A stretch of 64,000 nt of DNA, from contig NZ_CP047187.1 of assembly GCF_030408615.1 (NCBI RefSeq), positions 1,984,001 through 2,048,000 on the forward strand, in the 5' to 3' direction. A program made the translations under genes and the position numbers. The notes beneath the pieces were generated by a model, which was given only the letters and a program-made list of their open reading frames with translations, searched no databases and was not told where the DNA came from. The stretch's first letter is position 1, and every line of letters starts with the position of its first letter. This stretch comes from Corynebacterium bovis DSM 20582 = CIP 54.80. Lineage in GTDB: Bacteria > Actinomycetota > Actinomycetes > Mycobacteriales > Mycobacteriaceae. This document shows positions 27,449 to 34,694 of the stretch, piece after piece.

Positions 27449-28615
27449 CTAGCCCTGCTGCAGGTGGTTCGGCTTGGTGACGGAGTCCGGGATCGGCCTG
27501 TAGATGTAGACCTTCGCGTCCTGTCCCCCCGAGCAGAGCACGGAGAGGCCGCCGGAACCGGTGTACGAGCAGGTCATCGTGTACGCGGTCCCGGTGACGG
27601 GGGAGGTCACGGACAGCACCGGTTCGTCGTCGCCGGTGCGGGTCCACGCGTCGATGAAGGCGTCGTAGACCGCGCGCCCGAACTCGGGCGAGGTCCTGTT
27701 CGGTGACGAGGCCGGCGCGGTCCCGGTCTGCCCGACCGTGTAGTAGGGGAAGTCCGCCTTGGAGCGCCCGTCGGCCGACGCCGTGCCGGCCGCCGGGGGC
27801 GCGGCCTGACCCGCCGGGGGCGCGGCCTGCTCGGCCTGCTCGCCCGGCGTCGGGCCGCCGGATCCGGTGAGCGGCCCGCGGTCCCCGGACGGCGTCCACT
27901 GCAGCGGCACCTTCAGGGCCTCGAGGTCCGCCGGCGACCGGTCGATGCGGTAGTCCCACACCCGGCCGGGAGTGTCCTCGAGGTCGGTGCCGGTGAAGCG
28001 CACGACGACGGACGTGGTCTGGCCGTCACCGCCGTTCCACTTCGAGTAGACGAGGCCGCTGCCGTCGCGGGTGCCGGTGACGGCGTAGCGCATGAACCCG
28101 ACCGACGCGGCCCCGTCGTAGACCGTCCTCCGCGCCTCGAGGGCCGTCCGACGCCGGGCGTCGTACCCGAAGACCTTCACCGGCGACTCCTCGGTCACGT
28201 TGTTGGCGCGGGCGAGCTGCCGGACGACGAGCTCCGGTTTCCCGTCCTCGTCGGCGTCCGCGAGGGCGTACTCGTACTCCCCGGTGAGGGAGTTCGTCTT
28301 CGAGGTGTCGAACTGGTCGCGCCGGAGGGTGTCCAGCACCTGCCCGTAGGCCCGGCCGCGGCCGTCGTCGGCGTCGTCCCCGGTGGCGGGGGCGTCGGAC
28401 GGGGTCGCCGCGGGGGCCTGCGCCGGGGAGGTGGGGGTGGCCGCGGTGGTCGCGGACCCGGTGGCGGGCGCGGGGGTGCGGGCCGTGGCTCCGTCGTCCC
28501 GGCCGCAGGCCCCCAGGCCCAGGGTGACGACGGCCACCGCGGCGGCCCCGGCGAGCGCGCGGCCGCGTCGTCCCCGGCGGGTCGACGGGTGCTGACGGTG
28601 CGGGTGGTGGGACAT
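27449..28615 (-). CDS. Lipoprotein of unknown function with calcium-loop-like repeat
   Basis: 388 aa. The basic signal region ends in the lipobox LGLGAC near residue 37, then about 45 residues of Ala/Thr/Pro linker. The mature part has ALADADEDGKPELVVR, a D-x-D-x-D-G element like those of FG-GAP or dockerin-type calcium loops. A Pro/Ala/Gln linker near residues 245-285 separates it from a C-terminal domain with two cysteines (TMTCSYTG, SVLCSGG). ATG at 28615. It is preceded by a GT-rich repeat. No named family. Confidence 0.7.
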   Translation of the reverse strand: MSHHPHRQHPSTRRGRRGRALAGAAAVAVVTLGLGACGRDDGATARTPAPATGSATTAATPTSPAQAPAATPSDAPATGDDADDGRGRAYGQVLDTLRRDQFDTSKTNSLTGEYEYALADADEDGKPELVVRQLARANNVTEESPVKVFGYDARRRTALEARRTVYDGAASVGFMRYAVTGTRDGSGLVYSKWNGGDGQTTSVVVRFTGTDLEDTPGRVWDYRIDRSPADLEALKVPLQWTPSGDRGPLTGSGGPTPGEQAEQAAPPAGQAAPPAAGTASADGRSKADFPYYTVGQTGTAPASSPNRTSPEFGRAVYDAFIDAWTRTGDDEPVLSVTSPVTGTAYTMTCSYTGSGGLSVLCSGGQDAKVYIYRPIPDSVTKPNHLQQG

Positions 28616-28654
28616 GTGGTCCTTCCTTCCCCGCCCCCGGAGGGGCGTGGGTGT

Positions 28655-28720
28655 GGTCGTGGTTGTGGTCGTGGTTGTGGTCGTGGTTGTGGTCGTGGTT
28701 GTCGGTCGTGGTTGTGGTTG
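28655..28720. repeat. GT-rich tandem repeat, 12-bp unit, about five copies
   Basis: GGTCGTGGTTGT is repeated four times exactly, then once after an extra C, then decays. It fills most of the gap between the J-domain-like gene and the downstream lipoprotein, so on the transcript it would be an AC-rich 5' leader. Twelve bases keep any overlapping reading frame open. Confidence 0.85.
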
Positions 28721-28727
28721 GGGCGTG

Positions 28728-29153
28728 TCAGCGGGCGTGGGGGCGGGCGCGCCGGCGGTGGCGCAGGGGCCACGGCCCGCGGCCGGTGGCGGCGGTGACG
28801 GCGACGGCGAGGGCGACAGCGGTGAGGACGACGGTGGCGGCGAGCGGTCCCGCCGCGACCTGACCCGTCCGCCGGAGGGCCCACGGTCGTCGCCGGACGA
28901 CGCCGGGTGTGCGGCGTGACCACCGGCGTGGCCACCGGCGGCGGGTGTCCCGCGGGAGGGTGGCGAGCCGCCGGTCGTACTCCGCCTTGCGCAGCGGGTC
29001 CCCGAGCAGTTCCCGGGCGAGCAGCAGGTCGTCGACCCGCGCCGTGTCCCCGGGCTGCGCGGCGTCCATCCGCCGCTCGATCCGGTGCACGAGCACCGCC
29101 GGGTCCTCGTCCGGGTCGAGCCCGAGCAGCCCGTAGAGGCTGTCCTCACGCAT
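28728..29153 (-). CDS. Small membrane protein with a degenerate J-domain
   Basis: 141 aa. Residues 5-65 read LYGLLGLDPDEDPAVLV and then LLGDPLRKAEYDRRLA, the first and last helices of a DnaJ J-domain, but the HPD motif needed to stimulate Hsp70 is absent. A basic stretch and one membrane helix (residues 100-122) follow. ATG at 29153 is taken; a GTG nine bases upstream is possible. It is first in the minus-strand operon with two lipoproteins and GT87. The same domain begins the 432-aa protein on the other side of the XRE gene. Confidence 0.65.
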   Translation of the reverse strand: MREDSLYGLLGLDPDEDPAVLVHRIERRMDAAQPGDTARVDDLLLARELLGDPLRKAEYDRRLATLPRDTRRRWPRRWSRRTPGVVRRRPWALRRTGQVAAGPLAATVVLTAVALAVAVTAATGRGPWPLRHRRRARPHAR

Positions 29154-29316
29154 GACGGCCACCGTCCGTGTCCGGTCGGGGCGGCCCCTGCGGGACGCCC
29201 CGGGTGTGGTCTGTGGTCATCGGTCCTGTCTCCTCGGGGTCGTGGTCACCGGCGGGTGGCGGCGGTGCGCGGACAGCGGCGCATCCCTGTGGTGGCCCTG
29301 CCAGTACACAGCATAA

Positions 29317-29332
29317 GTGACGTTTCCGTCAC
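29317..29332. promoter_or_regulatory. GTGAC-N6-GTCAC element (copy 1)
   Basis: GTGACGTTTCCGTCAC, perfect 5-bp arms, flanked by ATAA and TTAT. Read as a direct repeat it is GTnAC with an 11-bp period. The minus-strand TATGCT hexamer follows directly, so a bound protein would cover the promoter of the J-domain operon. Confidence 0.65.
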
Positions 29333-29418
29333 CTTATGGATGTGGGGTGTCCGACGGGGATACGGCGGGGTCACCGGGCGGGATCCCCGGCCCGTCCGGC
29401 ACAGGCGGAACAGTCAGG

Positions 29419-29424
29419 CACAAT
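29419..29424 (+). promoter_or_regulatory. -10 hexamer of the XRE gene (leaderless)
   Basis: CACAAT, 7 bases before the ATG at 29432. Confidence 0.45.
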
Positions 29425-29431
29425 GGGGGTC

Positions 29432-29764
29432 ATGCCGCAGTCACCCGACCACCTCACCGCCGCACAGCTGGAACGTCAGGAACGACGCCGTGCCGCGCTC
29501 GGCGCGACGGTCGCCCACCTCCGTCGGTCACGGGGGCTGACCCAGAAGGAGCTGGCGGCAAAGGCGGGCGTCAGCAAACGCGGGGTCATCCGCGTCGAGA
29601 CCGGGGCGTCGAGCCTCACCCTCGACCTGTTCGGCCGGTTCGCCGACGCCCTCGGTGTCCACCCCGGCGAGATCCTCCGCCAGGCGGAGACAGCCCTGCC
29701 GCCGCTCCCCGCGACCCCGCCGGAGGCCGCGACGGACACCACACCGGAGTCCGCCCCGGAGTGA
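29432..29764 (+). CDS. XRE-family (Cro/CI-type helix-turn-helix) regulator
   Basis: 110 aa. Residues about 20-75 form the HTH: LGATVAHLRRSRGLTQKELAAKAGVSKRGVIRVE is the standard HTH_3 pattern (helices 2 and 3 at LTQKELAAKAGVSKRGVIRV). A Pro/Glu-rich tail of about 25 residues follows. ATG at 29432 is favoured by the leaderless -10; another ATG at 29423 lies inside that hexamer. It sits between the two arms of the envelope locus and may control both, but no autoregulatory site is proven. Confidence 0.8.
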   Translation: MPQSPDHLTAAQLERQERRRAALGATVAHLRRSRGLTQKELAAKAGVSKRGVIRVETGASSLTLDLFGRFADALGVHPGEILRQAETALPPLPATPPEAATDTTPESAPE

Positions 29765-29944
29765 CCCGGCGGGCACCGGCCGAGCCGGGGCGCCGCGACC
29801 GTCACCCGGTCCCGCGACACGCCGGACGCATTCACCGTTCCGCACGGAAACCTCCCCTGAACTGGCGTTTGTCACCTGACGCGGCTGAGCATAACCCCCG
29901 GGACACGCACAGTGCAGCGCCCGCTTGACACGTATGGTAAGAGT

Positions 29945-29985
29945 AATCCCGGTAGTATTCATACAGCCCGCAGGGCTACGGGATT
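29945..29985. other. Nested hairpin of unknown role
   Basis: Outer arms AATCCCGGTAG and CTACGGGATT pair with one bulge; inside, AGCCC-GCA-GGGCT pairs perfectly. CTTTT follows 13-14 bases later on the plus strand. It could be a terminator, a cis-acting RNA or a DNA-binding site. Confidence 0.4.
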
Positions 29986-30011
29986 AACCGCCATAATCTT
30001 TTCCCGGAATG

Positions 30012-30027
30012 TGACCAACCTCACAAA
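30012..30027. promoter_or_regulatory. CRP/GlxR-type binding site
   Basis: TGTGACCAACCTCACA matches TGTGA-N6-TCACA exactly, the consensus of the corynebacterial cAMP-binding regulator GlxR. It lies about 220 bp upstream of the TATACT promoter of the 432-aa protein gene. Confidence 0.7.
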
Positions 30028-30224
30028 AATCGGGGGACATGAGGGGCGTCGGGGCACGTCGGAGGGGGCGGCGGCAGGGTCGCCGAGGGGTCCGACGGGG
30101 GCCGCGACACACCCACGGACGCATCCGGCACAGCGCCCCACCTACCTCCCTGACCTGCACGAACCACCCCTCCCCCGCGGCGACCGGCCGGACATCCCGC
30201 TCCACACGCGACACAAAACCTGAT

Positions 30225-30258
30225 TTCGCGGTGCCGCGAAGGTGACTATACTGTCACC
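30225..30258. promoter_or_regulatory. Two abutting palindromes over a -10 (GTGAC-N6-GTCAC copy 2)
   Basis: TTCGCGG-TG-CCGCGAA (30225-30240) is followed without gap by GGTGAC-TATACT-GTCACC (30241-30258). The -10 hexamer TATACT (30247-30252) is the exact centre of the second palindrome, so occupancy should repress. No good -35 is visible. Confidence 0.7.
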
Positions 30259-30339
30259 CGTTCCGCGGCCACCGACCCCACCGGGCCGCCCTCCCCGCGG
30301 ACCGCCCCAGACCGGAGACCGCGAAAGGACACCGCCGTC

Positions 30340-31638
30340 ATGGCCCACCTCGACCTCTACCGGGAGCTCTCCGTCGACCCGGCGGCGAGCTGCGAGGAGA
30401 TCGCCGGGACCCTCACCTCCCGCCTCGCCGCGACGCCGCAGGACGACGCCGTCGCCGTCGAGGAGCTCACCCTCGGGCTCCGGATCCTCGGCGACCCGGG
30501 CCGACGCCGCCGGTACGACGCCGCCCTCGCCAGCCCGTCGGTCGCCGACATCACGCTCGACAGTCTCCGCGACCTCGCTTCGCAGCCGTCGTCCCCCGCG
30601 GACAGCTCCCCGTCGCACCCCCCGCTCCGCGGGGCCGCCGCGACCCACGCGCGGACGTTCGCCCGGACCGCAGGCGCCCACACCCTCACCGCCGCCCGGG
30701 CGGTGGACGCCCGGGCCCGCGGGCTCCTCCGCCGGTGGTGGGCGCTCCCCCCGACGCCGCGCACCCTCACCGGCGGGGCGGTGCTCGCCGCCGTCGTCAT
30801 CGTCGTGGTCCTCGCCGCCGTCGCGGTGACATCCTCCGACGGGGACACCACGGCGTCGGGACCGCGGACGGTCAACGACCTCATCCGGGAGGCACGCAGC
30901 GACGTGTTCGCGCGGCAGGACTACCTGAACGCCGGCGACGAGGTCACGGTGACCACCGGGAAGAAGTACACCTACCCGGACGGCAGGACGGCGCGGACCG
31001 GCGGGGGCCGGTACACGGTGTCCGTGGACAACCTGCGCATCGTCGACGCCTTCCAGCCCGGCGACCCCGACGCCCCGAAGGACCACCCCGACTCCCAGCC
31101 GAGAAAGTACAGCTCACTGGCCTGCGTCGACGTCACCTTCCGCGGCCTCTCCGCGCCGGAGGACTCCGGGTACGACACGCCCGCCGAATGGGTGGCGGTC
31201 TACCTCTCCCGCGAACCCGCGGAGATCGAGGCCGTGATCGACGGCAGACTCGCCCTCCCGATGGACGGGGAATCCGACACCAGGAACCGGGCCGCGGCAA
31301 CGGGGATGAAGGACAAGCACTTCCCGCCGGGATGGACCGGCCCCGCGATCTACAAGAACGGTTCGTACTACTCGTCCAACGCCGCCGACGATTCGTTCAG
31401 CCTGAACAATTCGAGGTCAGGCGGAGACGCCGTCACCGCGTCGCAGTGCCGCGTCATCGACCTCACGTGGTTCTACACCGACCCGCCCACGCCGCTCTCC
31501 GACGGGGAACCCTCCGAGGTGACGGGGTACACCGTGTCCTTCACAAGCCTCCGGCAGGCGGACGAGGTCGACACCGACCCCGCCTTCGTCAGCGACGAGA
31601 ACACGCAGGGAAAGTCCGGCTGGCGGCTGAACCACTGA
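30340..31638 (+). CDS. Membrane protein: degenerate J-domain, one TM helix, extracytoplasmic domain
   Basis: 432 aa. Residues 4-65 match J-domain ends (LDLYRELSVDP, LGDPGRRRRYDAALA) without HPD. The LGDP..R..YD block falls at residue 50-60, the same position as in the 141-aa protein of the divergent operon. A linker rich in Ser/Pro/Arg, one TM helix (about 144-165) and a 260-residue outside domain with two cysteines (SLACVDVTF, SQCRVIDL) follow. GAAAGGA precedes the ATG. The outside domain is not recognised. Topology suggests a cytoplasmic adaptor coupled to an envelope sensor or structural domain. Confidence 0.7.
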   Translation: MAHLDLYRELSVDPAASCEEIAGTLTSRLAATPQDDAVAVEELTLGLRILGDPGRRRRYDAALASPSVADITLDSLRDLASQPSSPADSSPSHPPLRGAAATHARTFARTAGAHTLTAARAVDARARGLLRRWWALPPTPRTLTGGAVLAAVVIVVVLAAVAVTSSDGDTTASGPRTVNDLIREARSDVFARQDYLNAGDEVTVTTGKKYTYPDGRTARTGGGRYTVSVDNLRIVDAFQPGDPDAPKDHPDSQPRKYSSLACVDVTFRGLSAPEDSGYDTPAEWVAVYLSREPAEIEAVIDGRLALPMDGESDTRNRAAATGMKDKHFPPGWTGPAIYKNGSYYSSNAADDSFSLNNSRSGGDAVTASQCRVIDLTWFYTDPPTPLSDGEPSEVTGYTVSFTSLRQADEVDTDPAFVSDENTQGKSGWRLNH

Positions 31639-31659
31639 CCGGTGACACCCCCGGACACA

Positions 31660-31707
31660 CCGGACCCCCGGCCCGACCGCGCAACGCGGAAGGAACCGGG
31701 GGTCCGG
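31660..31707 (-). terminator. Hairpin between the 432-aa gene and cspA copy 1
   Basis: Arms CCGGACCCCCGG (31660-31671) and CCGGGGGTCCGG (31696-31707) pair over 12 bp. The loop contains a smaller CCGC/GCGG stem. It can serve both the plus-strand gene that ends at 31638 and minus-strand cspA. No T-run. Confidence 0.65.
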
Positions 31708-31727
31708 TGGAACAGAAGGGCTACGCC

Positions 31728-31931
31728 CTAGGCGACATTGACGGACACAGCCGCCGGCCCCTTGGCACCCTGCTCGACGTCGTACGTCACCTTCTGGTTC
31801 TCCTCAAGGTTACGGAAACCGCCACCCTGGATCTCCGAGTAGTGCACGAACACATCAGACCCACCGTCATCGGGAGCGATGAAGCCGAAGCCCTTCTCGG
31901 AGTTGAACCACTTCACAGTGCCATTAATCAT
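31728..31931 (-). CDS. cspA: Cold-shock protein, copy 1
   Basis: 67 aa single OB-fold RNA/DNA chaperone. RNP1 is [10 protein letters not shown] and RNP2 DVFVHYSEI, preceded by [10 protein letters not shown]. The start is the ATG at 31931 with GGAAAGGG upstream; a longer in-frame reading adds leader sequence and is rejected. The protein and its flanks are identical to the copy at 33511. Confidence 0.93.
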   Translation of the reverse strand: MINGTVKWFNSEKGFGFIAPDDGGSDVFVHYSEIQGGGFRNLEENQKVTYDVEQGAKGPAAVSVNVA

Positions 31932-32287
31932 GTGTATTTCCCTTTCCTGGAAAACGGGGACGACGGACGCCGACACCCGGACCGACCGAAAAGCTCAGAG
32001 GAACTCGTTCGCATCGTGACAACAACTTCCGCGAACTTCATTCCTCCCGCCGCGGCGGAAGGGAAAACAACTCAGAAACTGCAACCACCGAGAACGCTAC
32101 GCCCCACACACCCGCACCACAACACCACCGACCCACCGGGGCTGAAACCACACCGACGCCAACCACCCCCGCACCCACGGCCCCGTGACCACGCGGGACG
32201 TCGTCCCGGCCCGCGCCTCCCGGCCCCGCCGCAGCGCACCGCCCGGTAGCAGCACCGGAGCCGGACCCGCCCCTACCCTCGGGTGAC
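31932..32287. other. cspA leader and divergent promoter region
   Basis: 356 bp. The minus strand carries an unusually AT-rich leader for this genome and a TAGCGT -10 candidate near 32098-32093, giving a leader of about 150 nt as is usual for cspA genes. On the plus strand TACCCT (32274-32279) lies 8 bases before the oxidoreductase ATG. Confidence 0.5.
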
Positions 32288-33424
32288 ATGAGCCACGACA
32301 CCACACCCTCACCCACCACGTCCCCGACCACCACCGGCCGTCCGCCAGTCCGTTTCGCCGTCGTCGGCGCGGGGCAGATCGCCCAGCAGGCGTTCATCCC
32401 CGGCCTCGCGCACCTCCCGGAGGCGGAGCTCGCCGCCCTCGTCACCTCCGACCCGGCCAAGGGCGAGCGTTACGGCGTCCCCGCCCACCCCTACGAGGCC
32501 TACGGTGAGCTCCTGGCCTCGGGGGATGTCGACGCCGTGTACGTCGCGACCCCTGTCACCCATCACCGTCGCTACGCGGTGGAGGCCCTCGACGCCGGCG
32601 TCCCGGTGCTGCTGGAGAAGCCGATGGCCCCGTCCGTGGAGGACTGTCAGGCGATCATCGACGCCGCGGAGCGGTCGGGCACCACGCTCATGGTGGGCTA
32701 CCGGATGCACCAGGACGCGTTCCTCGTGGACCTGGCCGACCTCGCCCGCAGCGGTTCCCTCGGCGACCTCCGCACGTTCACCGCGACCTTCGGCCACACG
32801 GTCAACCCGGACAACCACCGGAGCCACACGGGCTTCTGGGGCGGGCCGCTGCCGGACCTGGGGATCTACCCGCTGAACACGGTGCGGACCGTCTTCGGCG
32901 AGGAGCCGGTCACGGTGCAGGCCCACGGCGTCCACCACGCCGGGACGGGCCTCGGCGTCACCCCGACGGTGGCGGTGACGCTGGGCTTCCCCGGCGGCCG
33001 CTCGGCCCAGTTCACGGCGAGTTACGCGACGGCCTCCGTCGAGACCTTCACCCTCACCGGGTCGCAGGGGTCCGTGACCTCGACGGCGGCGTTCATGTGG
33101 GGCGCGGAGCTGGCGTACACCGTCGACACGGGCGACGGCCCCCGCCGGCGCACGTACCCGGCGGTGGACCAGTTCGCCGGGGAGACCCGGTACTTCGTCC
33201 GTTGTGTCCGCGAGGGTCTGCGCCCGGAGCCCGACGGCGAGGAGGGGCTGCTGGACATCCGGGTGTGCGAGGCCGTCGCGGCGAGCCTGGAGTCCGGGTC
33301 GGTGCAGACCCTCGCCCCGGCCCACCGCAGCCGCCGCGTGAGCCGCGACCAGGTCGTCGGGATCCCCGCGACCCCGGCCCCCGCCCCCGGTGACCTCGTC
33401 GGGATCGTCCCCGAGGAGTCCTGA
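32288..33424 (+). CDS. Gfo/Idh/MocA-family NAD(P)-dependent oxidoreductase
   Basis: 378 aa. The N-terminal Rossmann motif VRFAVVGAGQIAQQAF starts near residue 22, and the family signature VLLEKPMAPSVEDC carries the conserved Lys-Pro pair. The C-terminal domain resembles glucose-fructose oxidoreductase-like members (HTGFWGGPLPDLGIYPLNTVR). The substrate is probably a sugar or sugar derivative and cannot be named. It has its own leaderless promoter and is the only gene enclosed by the two 507-bp repeats. Confidence 0.88.
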   Translation: MSHDTTPSPTTSPTTTGRPPVRFAVVGAGQIAQQAFIPGLAHLPEAELAALVTSDPAKGERYGVPAHPYEAYGELLASGDVDAVYVATPVTHHRRYAVEALDAGVPVLLEKPMAPSVEDCQAIIDAAERSGTTLMVGYRMHQDAFLVDLADLARSGSLGDLRTFTATFGHTVNPDNHRSHTGFWGGPLPDLGIYPLNTVRTVFGEEPVTVQAHGVHHAGTGLGVTPTVAVTLGFPGGRSAQFTASYATASVETFTLTGSQGSVTSTAAFMWGAELAYTVDTGDGPRRRTYPAVDQFAGETRYFVRCVREGLRPEPDGEEGLLDIRVCEAVAASLESGSVQTLAPAHRSRRVSRDQVVGIPATPAPAPGDLVGIVPEES

Positions 33425-33442
33425 CCCCCCACCCCGGACACA

Positions 33443-33490
33443 CCGGACCCCCGGCCCGACCGCGCAACGCGGAAGGAACCGGGGGTCCGG
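33443..33490 (-). terminator. Hairpin between the oxidoreductase and cspA copy 2
   Basis: Same 12-bp stem as at 31660-31707, here placed between the convergent oxidoreductase and cspA copy 2. Confidence 0.65.
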
Positions 33491-33510
33491 TGGAACAGAA
33501 GGGCTACGCC

Positions 33511-33714
33511 CTAGGCGACATTGACGGACACAGCCGCCGGCCCCTTGGCACCCTGCTCGACGTCGTACGTCACCTTCTGGTTCTCCTCAAGGTTACGGAA
33601 ACCGCCACCCTGGATCTCCGAGTAGTGCACGAACACATCAGACCCACCGTCATCGGGAGCGATGAAGCCGAAGCCCTTCTCGGAGTTGAACCACTTCACA
33701 GTGCCATTAATCAT
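33511..33714 (-). CDS. cspA: Cold-shock protein, copy 2
   Basis: 67 aa, identical in every residue to copy 1 and carried in the second direct repeat with the same ribosome site and leader. Recent duplication or gene conversion keeps them the same. Whether both are transcribed is unknown; the upstream ends differ only beyond about 33955. Confidence 0.93.
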   Translation of the reverse strand: MINGTVKWFNSEKGFGFIAPDDGGSDVFVHYSEIQGGGFRNLEENQKVTYDVEQGAKGPAAVSVNVA

Positions 33715-33959
33715 GTGTATTTCCCTTTCCTGGAAAACGGGGACGACGGACGCCGACACCCGGACCGACCGAAAAGCTCAGAGGAACTCGTTCGCATCGT
33801 GACAACAACTTCCGCGAACTTCATTCCTCCCGCCGCGGCGGAAGGGAAAACAACTCAGAAACTGCAACCACCGAGAACGCTACGCCCCACACACCCGCAC
33901 CACAACACCACCGACCCACCGGGGCTGAAACCACACCGGCACCAACCACCCCCGCGGGG

Positions 33960-34628
33960 TCAGCCCTCGTGGCCGCGCAGGAGGTCGGCGAAGGACGTGA
34001 CGTCGCCGGTCACGCGCGTGCCGGCGTCCCGCGCCGGCGCCGCCCCGGCGTCGGCGTCGCCGCCGAGGTCGGGGCCGAACCCGACGATCTCGCCGTCGGT
34101 CCGCACGATCTCCCGCGCGAGCTCGGCCGCGGCGCGCTGCACCCGCCGGTCGAGGTCGGTCTCCGCCCCGAAGTCCTCCGTCGCCGCGAACACCCCGGTC
34201 GGCATGACCGCCGCGCGGAGGTACGTGAACAGCGGCCGCATGGCGAAGTCGAGCACGAGGGAGTGCCGGGGCGTGCCGGCCGTCGCGGCGATGACGACGG
34301 GCATGCCGTTGAGGGAGTCGGTCCCGAGCGCGTCCATGAACATCTTGAACAGCCCGCTGTAGCTGGCGGTGAACACCGGGGACGCGGCGATGAGCGCGTC
34401 CGCGCCGGAGACGAGCTCCTGGGCCTCGGTGAGGGCGGCGGTGGGGATGCCGGTGGCCATGACGGTGGCGAGGTCGCTGGCGTAGTCGCGGAGGTCGAGG
34501 ATCCGCGTCTCCAGCCCCTCCCCCCGCTTGGACACCTGGGCCTCGACGGCCCCGGCGATCCGCTCGGCGAGCATCCGGGTGCTGGACGGGCTGGACAGCC
34601 CGGCGTTGAGGACGACGAGCGTGCTCAT
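33960..34628 (-). CDS. NAD(P)H:FMN reductase, CE1759 family
   Basis: 222 aa flavodoxin-fold reductase. It begins MSTLVVLNAGLSSPSSTRMLAERI (phosphate-binding loop), with ASPVFTASYSGLFKMFMDAL as the flavin contact region. In corynebacteria this family pairs with an LLM monooxygenase of the CE1758 type, as here: it lies 66 bp downstream on the same strand and would supply FMNH2. A strong AGGAGG precedes the ATG. Confidence 0.88.
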   Translation of the reverse strand: MSTLVVLNAGLSSPSSTRMLAERIAGAVEAQVSKRGEGLETRILDLRDYASDLATVMATGIPTAALTEAQELVSGADALIAASPVFTASYSGLFKMFMDALGTDSLNGMPVVIAATAGTPRHSLVLDFAMRPLFTYLRAAVMPTGVFAATEDFGAETDLDRRVQRAAAELAREIVRTDGEIVGFGPDLGGDADAGAAPARDAGTRVTGDVTSFADLLRGHEG

Positions 34629-34694
34629 GACAGGTGGTACCTCCTGGACGGTGGTGGGGTGGTCGGGCCGGCCCGGCGGGTGCCGGGCGGCCGG

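Larger units (their letters stand above)
29154..29431. other. Divergent control region between the J-domain operon and the XRE gene
   Basis: 278 bp without a credible gene. It holds the GTGAC-N6-GTCAC palindrome at 29317, a TATGCT hexamer (minus strand, 29315-29310) as candidate -10 for the J-domain operon, and the CACAAT -10 of the XRE gene. Confidence 0.6.
29765..30339. other. 575-bp gene-free control region before the 432-aa membrane protein
   Basis: Composition is clearly less GC-rich between about 29860 and 30040. It contains an imperfect nested hairpin (29945-29985), a perfect CRP/GlxR-type site (30012-30027), and two adjacent palindromes around a TATACT -10 (30225-30258). Short open frames here show no coding character. 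Confidence 0.6.
31649..32155. repeat. 507-bp direct repeat, copy 1 (terminator-cspA-leader-promoter)
   Basis: Identical by eye to 33432-33938 (constant offset 1783). Identity continues to about 32172/33955 with two mismatches. It contains the terminator hairpin, the whole cspA gene and its upstream region. Confidence 0.9.
33432..33938. repeat. 507-bp direct repeat, copy 2
   Basis: Perfect copy of 31649-32155 in the same orientation. Recombination between the copies would delete one cspA and the oxidoreductase (1783 bp). Confidence 0.9.

Noticed and set aside
28655-28720. CRISPR array
   Set aside because: Units are 12 bp with no spacers between them; no cas genes in the window.
29912-30223. 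103-aa frame in the control region
   Set aside because: It crosses a hairpin, the GlxR-type site and low-complexity sequence; no ribosome site and no coding bias.
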